17,284 nt of DNA from Flavobacteriia bacterium. GTDB lineage: Bacteria > Bacteroidota > Bacteroidia > Flavobacteriales > Schleiferiaceae. The position numbers and the translations under genes are program-made. Below, piece after piece: positions 14,636 through 17,284 of this stretch. Position 1 is the stretch's first letter. Every line of letters starts with the position of its first letter. The DNA lies in NCBI GenBank assembly GCA_949516455.1, contig CATILC010000030.1:1-17284 (forward strand). The letters run 5' to 3'. The notes beneath the pieces are model-generated. The model was not told where the DNA came from. It searched no databases and worked only from the letters and a program-made list of their open reading frames with translations.

Positions 14636-14667
14636 GAGAAACAAAAAGGGCCTACAGTCTGCCCTTT
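14636..14667 (-). terminator. Intrinsic terminator after the epimerase gene
   Basis: On the minus strand, 11 bases after the epimerase stop, a perfect 7-bp stem AAAGGGC/GCCCTTT (14661-14667 with 14645-14651) encloses a 9-base loop. It is followed by TTTTTGTTT, a good U-tract. It ends the minus-strand operon that enters from the right edge and lies in the 86-base gap before the peptidase start. Confidence 0.75.
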
Positions 14668-14678
14668 GGGATCACATC

Positions 14679-15596
14679 TTAGCGGTAGATGGCTGCCAGT
14701 GCGCCATGCAGGTCGGAATGCACATAGGTGAATCCACAGCCCCGGATCTTTTCATCAGAAGTTTTTTGGCTCATCAGCGCGAGGGTGGCTTTTTCTCCAA
14801 GCACCATTTTCAGCGCACCGCCGGGGACACCCATCCACGAAAAGGGATAAGGCCGTTTCAGTGCCGATGCGAGGGCACGGCTAAAGTCGGCATTGGTCGC
14901 GGGTTCAGGTCCGCCTGCATTGAATATGCCCTGCAGTTTTTGTTCGGCGCAGAAGTGGAATTGGCGGGCCAGATCGTCGGCATGGATCCAGGACATCCAC
15001 TGCTTGCCATTTCCGAGCGGCGTGCCCAATCCCCATTTGAACACCGGCGCCATCTCCTGCAGAGCTCCGCCATTTTTGCTTAAAACGATTCCGATGCGTA
15101 GAATACAGAAAGGGATCCCGATATCCTTTGCCATGTCTTGAACCTTTCTTTCCCAATGCTGGGTAACGCTTCCCAGGAAATCATGGGCCGGCTCAGCATC
15201 TTCGCGGTAAAGGGTCTGCTCAGAAGTCGGATATATGCCCACGGCCGAAGCACTCAATATCTGCCTGACGGAGTGCTCTGCCGAATTCAGGGCATTCCAT
15301 AAGGTTTGTGTCGATCTCAAACGGCTCTGAAGGATGGCCTGCTTGTATGCGGGTGTCCACCTTTTGGAAACAGATGCGCCAGCCAGATGGTATATGACAT
15401 CGACCTCTTTGAGGACCGCGGCATCCATCTGCCCATTTTCGGGGTCCCAATAGGCGCAGCCAACAGCCGCATTTGTGGGTTTGTACGTGTTGCGGGTGGA
15501 GAGGTGCACCACCTCTTGTCCCTGCGCGATCAGCCAGTCCGTCAGATGGGTGCCTACCAATCCACTGCCTCCTGTGATCAGTGCCGTCTTTTTCAC
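14679..15596 (-). CDS. TIGR01777 family NAD(P)-dependent epimerase/SDR (YfcH-like)
   Basis: This 305-residue extended-SDR protein has a Rossmann motif TGGSGLVG at residues 8-15, VDVIYHLAGASVSKRWT at 65-81 and SASAVGIYP at 115-123. FCILRIGIVLSKNGGAL is at 163-179 and MSWIHADDLA at 201-210. A C-terminal DUF1731 segment covers about 255-303 (PGGALKMVLGEKATLALMSQKT). This is the YfcH/SDR39U1 pattern; the substrate is unknown, and in plants a relative acts in plastids. The start is a GTG at 15596, which overlaps the Nudix stop as GTGA. No in-frame ATG lies near the Rossmann start, so GTG is required. It is the last gene of its operon and is followed by an intrinsic terminator. Confidence 0.9.
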   Translation of the reverse strand: MKKTALITGGSGLVGTHLTDWLIAQGQEVVHLSTRNTYKPTNAAVGCAYWDPENGQMDAAVLKEVDVIYHLAGASVSKRWTPAYKQAILQSRLRSTQTLWNALNSAEHSVRQILSASAVGIYPTSEQTLYREDAEPAHDFLGSVTQHWERKVQDMAKDIGIPFCILRIGIVLSKNGGALQEMAPVFKWGLGTPLGNGKQWMSWIHADDLARQFHFCAEQKLQGIFNAGGPEPATNADFSRALASALKRPYPFSWMGVPGGALKMVLGEKATLALMSQKTSDEKIRGCGFTYVHSDLHGALAAIYR

Positions 15597-16021
15597 TTTT
15601 GTTCTGTCATCAGTTGAGCAAATGCCCGATCCGTTGGAAGGTCGAACAAGTCTTCATGGAAATTGTGCAGGCTGATCCATTCCACGCGATGGTCTTTCTC
15701 GACGGCCTTCAGCTTTCCAATCCTTTCATTGGAGCCTTTATCTGGAATAGCTTGCATGTAGATGCTGATCACCTGCTCATTTGGACGAAAAGCAGAGCGT
15801 TGAAAAAAGTCGGTGGTGTACAAATGCGCTCCAGCCCGCACAGGCAGATCGAGTTCTTCCATAAATTCACGCTGCAGGCAATCGCGTATGCCCTCTCCTA
15901 ATTCCAGTCCGCCGCCGGGAAATTTGCGATAGATGCGGCCCTGGATCTTCTCAACAGAAGTCAGTACCCCCAGGTCCGGATGGGTGAGCCAGCCATAGAC
16001 CCGCACATTGAATCTTTTCAC
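15593..16021 (-). CDS. Nudix hydrolase
   Basis: This 142-residue Nudix protein probably cleaves a nucleoside-diphosphate-linked substrate with Mg2+. It begins MKRFNVRVYGWLTHPDLGVL. The Nudix box is at 37-59 (GGLELGEGIRDCLQREFMEELDL), with all catalytic residues of GX5EX7REUXEE present; the position usually Gly near its end is Asp58. Further landmarks are NEQVISIYM and HRVEWISLHNF. The substrate cannot be told; ADP-ribose, sugar nucleotides and oxidised nucleotides are options. The start chosen is the GTG at 16021, which overlaps the mnmD stop as GTGA. A TTG at 16030 would add three residues. Its own stop overlaps the epimerase start in the same way, so three consecutive genes appear translationally coupled. 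Confidence 0.9.
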   Translation of the reverse strand: MKRFNVRVYGWLTHPDLGVLTSVEKIQGRIYRKFPGGGLELGEGIRDCLQREFMEELDLPVRAGAHLYTTDFFQRSAFRPNEQVISIYMQAIPDKGSNERIGKLKAVEKDHRVEWISLHNFHEDLFDLPTDRAFAQLMTEQK

Positions 16022-16674
16022 TTCTTCCAAGCGCGCAACATTTCTCTTTTTCCCGGTGGGCCTTCCAGGCGTTCCACGCTGAATCCAGCTGCCTGCAGGT
16101 CTCTGCGCACCTGTCCTTTTGCGCTGTAGCTGACCCAGAGTCCGTTTTCCTTCAAGGACGCAAACATGTTCTCAAACAATTCCAAGCTCCACAGTTGGGG
16201 TTCAGAATCGGGAGAAAAGGCGTCGTGGAATACGGCGTCGAATCTCGGGTGTGCTTCTTTCAATGTGCGTATGTCCGTCTGCTCCTTCCTGAGGAAAAAG
16301 TACTTGTCGATCCGCAGTTCTTCTTCCCAGGGGGCATCGAGCAGCTGATGCCAGACCGACTTCTCAGAAGGATCCTCTGAATCAATGAAATCACAACGGT
16401 CCAGCGGATAGAGATCGCAGCTCATGTAGCGAACTTTTACCCGGTGCTTCTGAGCCCAATGACAGGCCAGCAAGGCATTCAGCCCCGTGCCGAATCCCAA
16501 TTCGAGAACGCTGAGCTCTTCATTGCCAAGAAAGGGACCGAGGCCATTTTTGATGAAGACGTGCTCAGACTCGCTTCGGGCGCCATGCAGTGAATGATAA
16601 TGCTGTCCGGTACGCTCGTCCCAAAGAGTGAAGCTTCCGTCCGCAGTGGGTACGAGCTGCTGATCCTTTGTCAT
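16018..16674 (-). CDS. mnmD: tRNA (5-methylaminomethyl-2-thiouridine) methyltransferase MnmD, stand-alone
   Basis: MnmD uses S-adenosylmethionine to methylate 5-aminomethyl(-2-thio)uridine at wobble position 34 of certain tRNAs, the last step of mnm5(s2)U formation. The 218-residue protein shows the SAM loop ELGFGTGLN at 58-66. The catalytic region is FDAVFHDAFSPDSEPQLWS (145-163), in which D151 corresponds to the key Asp of E. coli MnmC1. SYSAKGQVRRDLQAAGFSVERLEGPPGKREML (183-213) aligns well with the E. coli segment. The FAD oxidase half (MnmC2) found in enterobacterial MnmC is absent, so the protein is monofunctional, as usual outside gammaproteobacteria. It starts at an ATG overlapping the stop of the CxxCH lipoprotein gene (ATGA) and ends in a GTGA overlap with the Nudix gene. 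Confidence 0.93.
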   Translation of the reverse strand: MTKDQQLVPTADGSFTLWDERTGQHYHSLHGARSESEHVFIKNGLGPFLGNEELSVLELGFGTGLNALLACHWAQKHRVKVRYMSCDLYPLDRCDFIDSEDPSEKSVWHQLLDAPWEEELRIDKYFFLRKEQTDIRTLKEAHPRFDAVFHDAFSPDSEPQLWSLELFENMFASLKENGLWVSYSAKGQVRRDLQAAGFSVERLEGPPGKREMLRAWKK

Positions 16675-17114
16675 GAGGCGCTGTCAGAAACAGGCAAATA
16701 GAGTTTGCGAATGGACGAAATAGGCCCTGGGCACCTTGAACTGTGGCATTGTATGCAGGCATCGATGCTCTTGTTGAATGCCTCGATCCTTCGCGTCTTG
16801 GTGGTGGAATGTACGCTGTCGCTCCACTGGATGAAGCGATCGGCCAATTCGTGGTAGTTGCCCTCAAGCTCTCGGCTGTCTGTGGCCTCAGCGGAATGCA
16901 TACGCTCAAGATCCATGGGGTTGTCCGGCAATTGATAAGCCCCTGATCGCACTGAGTCCCTCAAGATCTTTTGATAGGTCTGAACCCCCAGCATAAGTCC
17001 TGAAAGTTCAGAGTAAGTGCGCATTTCGGGCCCGGTTTCCGTGGGAGGTTCCTCGTTTTGTTGGGAACAAGCCAGAAGTGTTAAAAGAAGGCCCGCAAAA
17101 AGGAGACGTGGCAT
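16671..17114 (-). CDS. Lipoprotein with C-terminal CxxCH heme-binding motif
   Basis: This 147-residue protein has a lipoprotein signal: a hydrophobic stretch up to Cys16 (lipobox LLAC), then a low-complexity acidic linker (17-31). The remainder is predicted mainly helical, for example ELSGLMLGVQTYQKILRDSVRSG (36-58), a central helix near 85-101, and RRIEAFNKSIDACIQCHSSR (108-127). The CIQCH motif (C120, C123, H124) in the last helix is a classic covalent heme c site. Its place at the C-terminus of a short helical bundle is like cytochrome c', suggesting a small membrane-anchored cytochrome; Met41 in the first helix could be the sixth ligand. The electron partner is unknown. It lies 5 bases after the DUF4920 gene and overlaps mnmD by 4 bases. 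Heme binding is inferred from the motif. Confidence 0.72.
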   Translation of the reverse strand: MPRLLFAGLLLTLLACSQQNEEPPTETGPEMRTYSELSGLMLGVQTYQKILRDSVRSGAYQLPDNPMDLERMHSAEATDSRELEGNYHELADRFIQWSDSVHSTTKTRRIEAFNKSIDACIQCHSSRCPGPISSIRKLYLPVSDSAS

Positions 17115-17119
17115 GCGCT

Positions 17120-17284
17120 CTACTCGAGGATGACCCCGTCGGCCAAAAAGGTCACAGAGACGATTGGCTCCGTAATGGCTGCGATCTCATCCGGAGATTT
17201 TCCAGCATCCTCGGCCTTGTGGCGCAACCAATCCACTCCTTGTGTATCCACCTTGGCCACTCCTTCGATCACCGCAGTCCGTCC
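17120..17284 (-). CDS. DUF4920 protein, C-terminal fragment
   Basis: A reading frame enters from the right edge and ends at TAG (17120-17122), giving 54 residues ending HKAEDAGKSPDEIAAITEP, a strand and LADGVILE. The phrase AEDAGKS.EEIAAITEP followed by a strand and ADGV(L/I) is what I recall as the end of DUF4920 proteins, small exported Bacteroidota proteins of unknown function. Only the C-terminal third is visible, so signal peptide and start are unknown. The next gene, the CxxCH lipoprotein, starts 5 bases after its stop, and both probably belong to the operon that includes mnmD. Confidence 0.7.
   Translation of the reverse strand, partial: GRTAVIEGVAKVDTQGVDWLRHKAEDAGKSPDEIAAITEPIVSVTFLADGVILE

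Noticed and set aside
1..17284. Whole-window check for CRISPR arrays, tRNA/rRNA genes, insertion sequences, integrases, toxin-antitoxin or defence genes
   Set aside because: No regularly spaced repeats, cloverleaf-like elements, transposase motifs or defence domains were recognised. The region reads as conserved core chromosome.

Overview
The window looks like a chromosomal core segment of a Bacteroidota bacterium, most likely of the Flavobacteriales type. The gene neighbourhoods are ones I know from that phylum: parA-parB-DUF5683-dapB, and nusB-DUF1573-yajC-YbbR-like-coaE. A BatA-type VWA protein paired with a dihydroorotase-like protein, a PUR-domain DUF3276 protein and a stand-alone MnmD also fit. 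Several upstream regions carry the Bacteroidota -7 element TAnnTTTG. Base composition looks even, at roughly half GC. I see no mobile element, integrase, CRISPR array, tRNA or rRNA, and no stretch over 300 bases without a gene.

Layout. Positions 1-2625 (minus): parA, parB, DUF5683 and the start of dapB, forming one operon with 4-base start/stop overlaps between the last three. It is preceded by a possible promoter and a leader hairpin. Positions 2764-4930 (minus): a small PUR-like nucleic-acid-binding protein (DUF3276), downstream of an ABC exporter half-transporter. Positions 5041-9470 (plus): leucine dehydrogenase, an enlarged NusB, a DUF1573 lipoprotein, YajC, a YbbR-like membrane-anchored protein and CoaE. 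Positions 9475-13076 (minus): a dihydroorotase-like protein lacking the HxH metal motif, a BatA-like VWA membrane protein and a YbjQ-family protein. A DUF493 protein (13144-13428, plus) is transcribed divergently from YbjQ and ends inside the stop region of a secreted C1 papain-type peptidase (13423-14592, minus). Positions 14679-17284 (minus): the end of a DUF4920 protein, a CxxCH lipoprotein, MnmD, a Nudix hydrolase and a TIGR01777 epimerase. This last run is tightly packed and ends in a convincing intrinsic terminator.

Functionally the segment is housekeeping: chromosome segregation, lysine/peptidoglycan precursor synthesis, amino-acid catabolism, transcription antitermination, Sec translocation, CoA synthesis, tRNA wobble modification and envelope proteins. 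I did not find a defence system, a biosynthetic cluster or an evident new system. The points most worth checking are the dihydroorotase-like protein with a degenerate active site, the roughly 175-residue insertion in NusB, the parAB leader hairpin, and the heme-binding-type lipoprotein embedded in a tRNA-modification operon.
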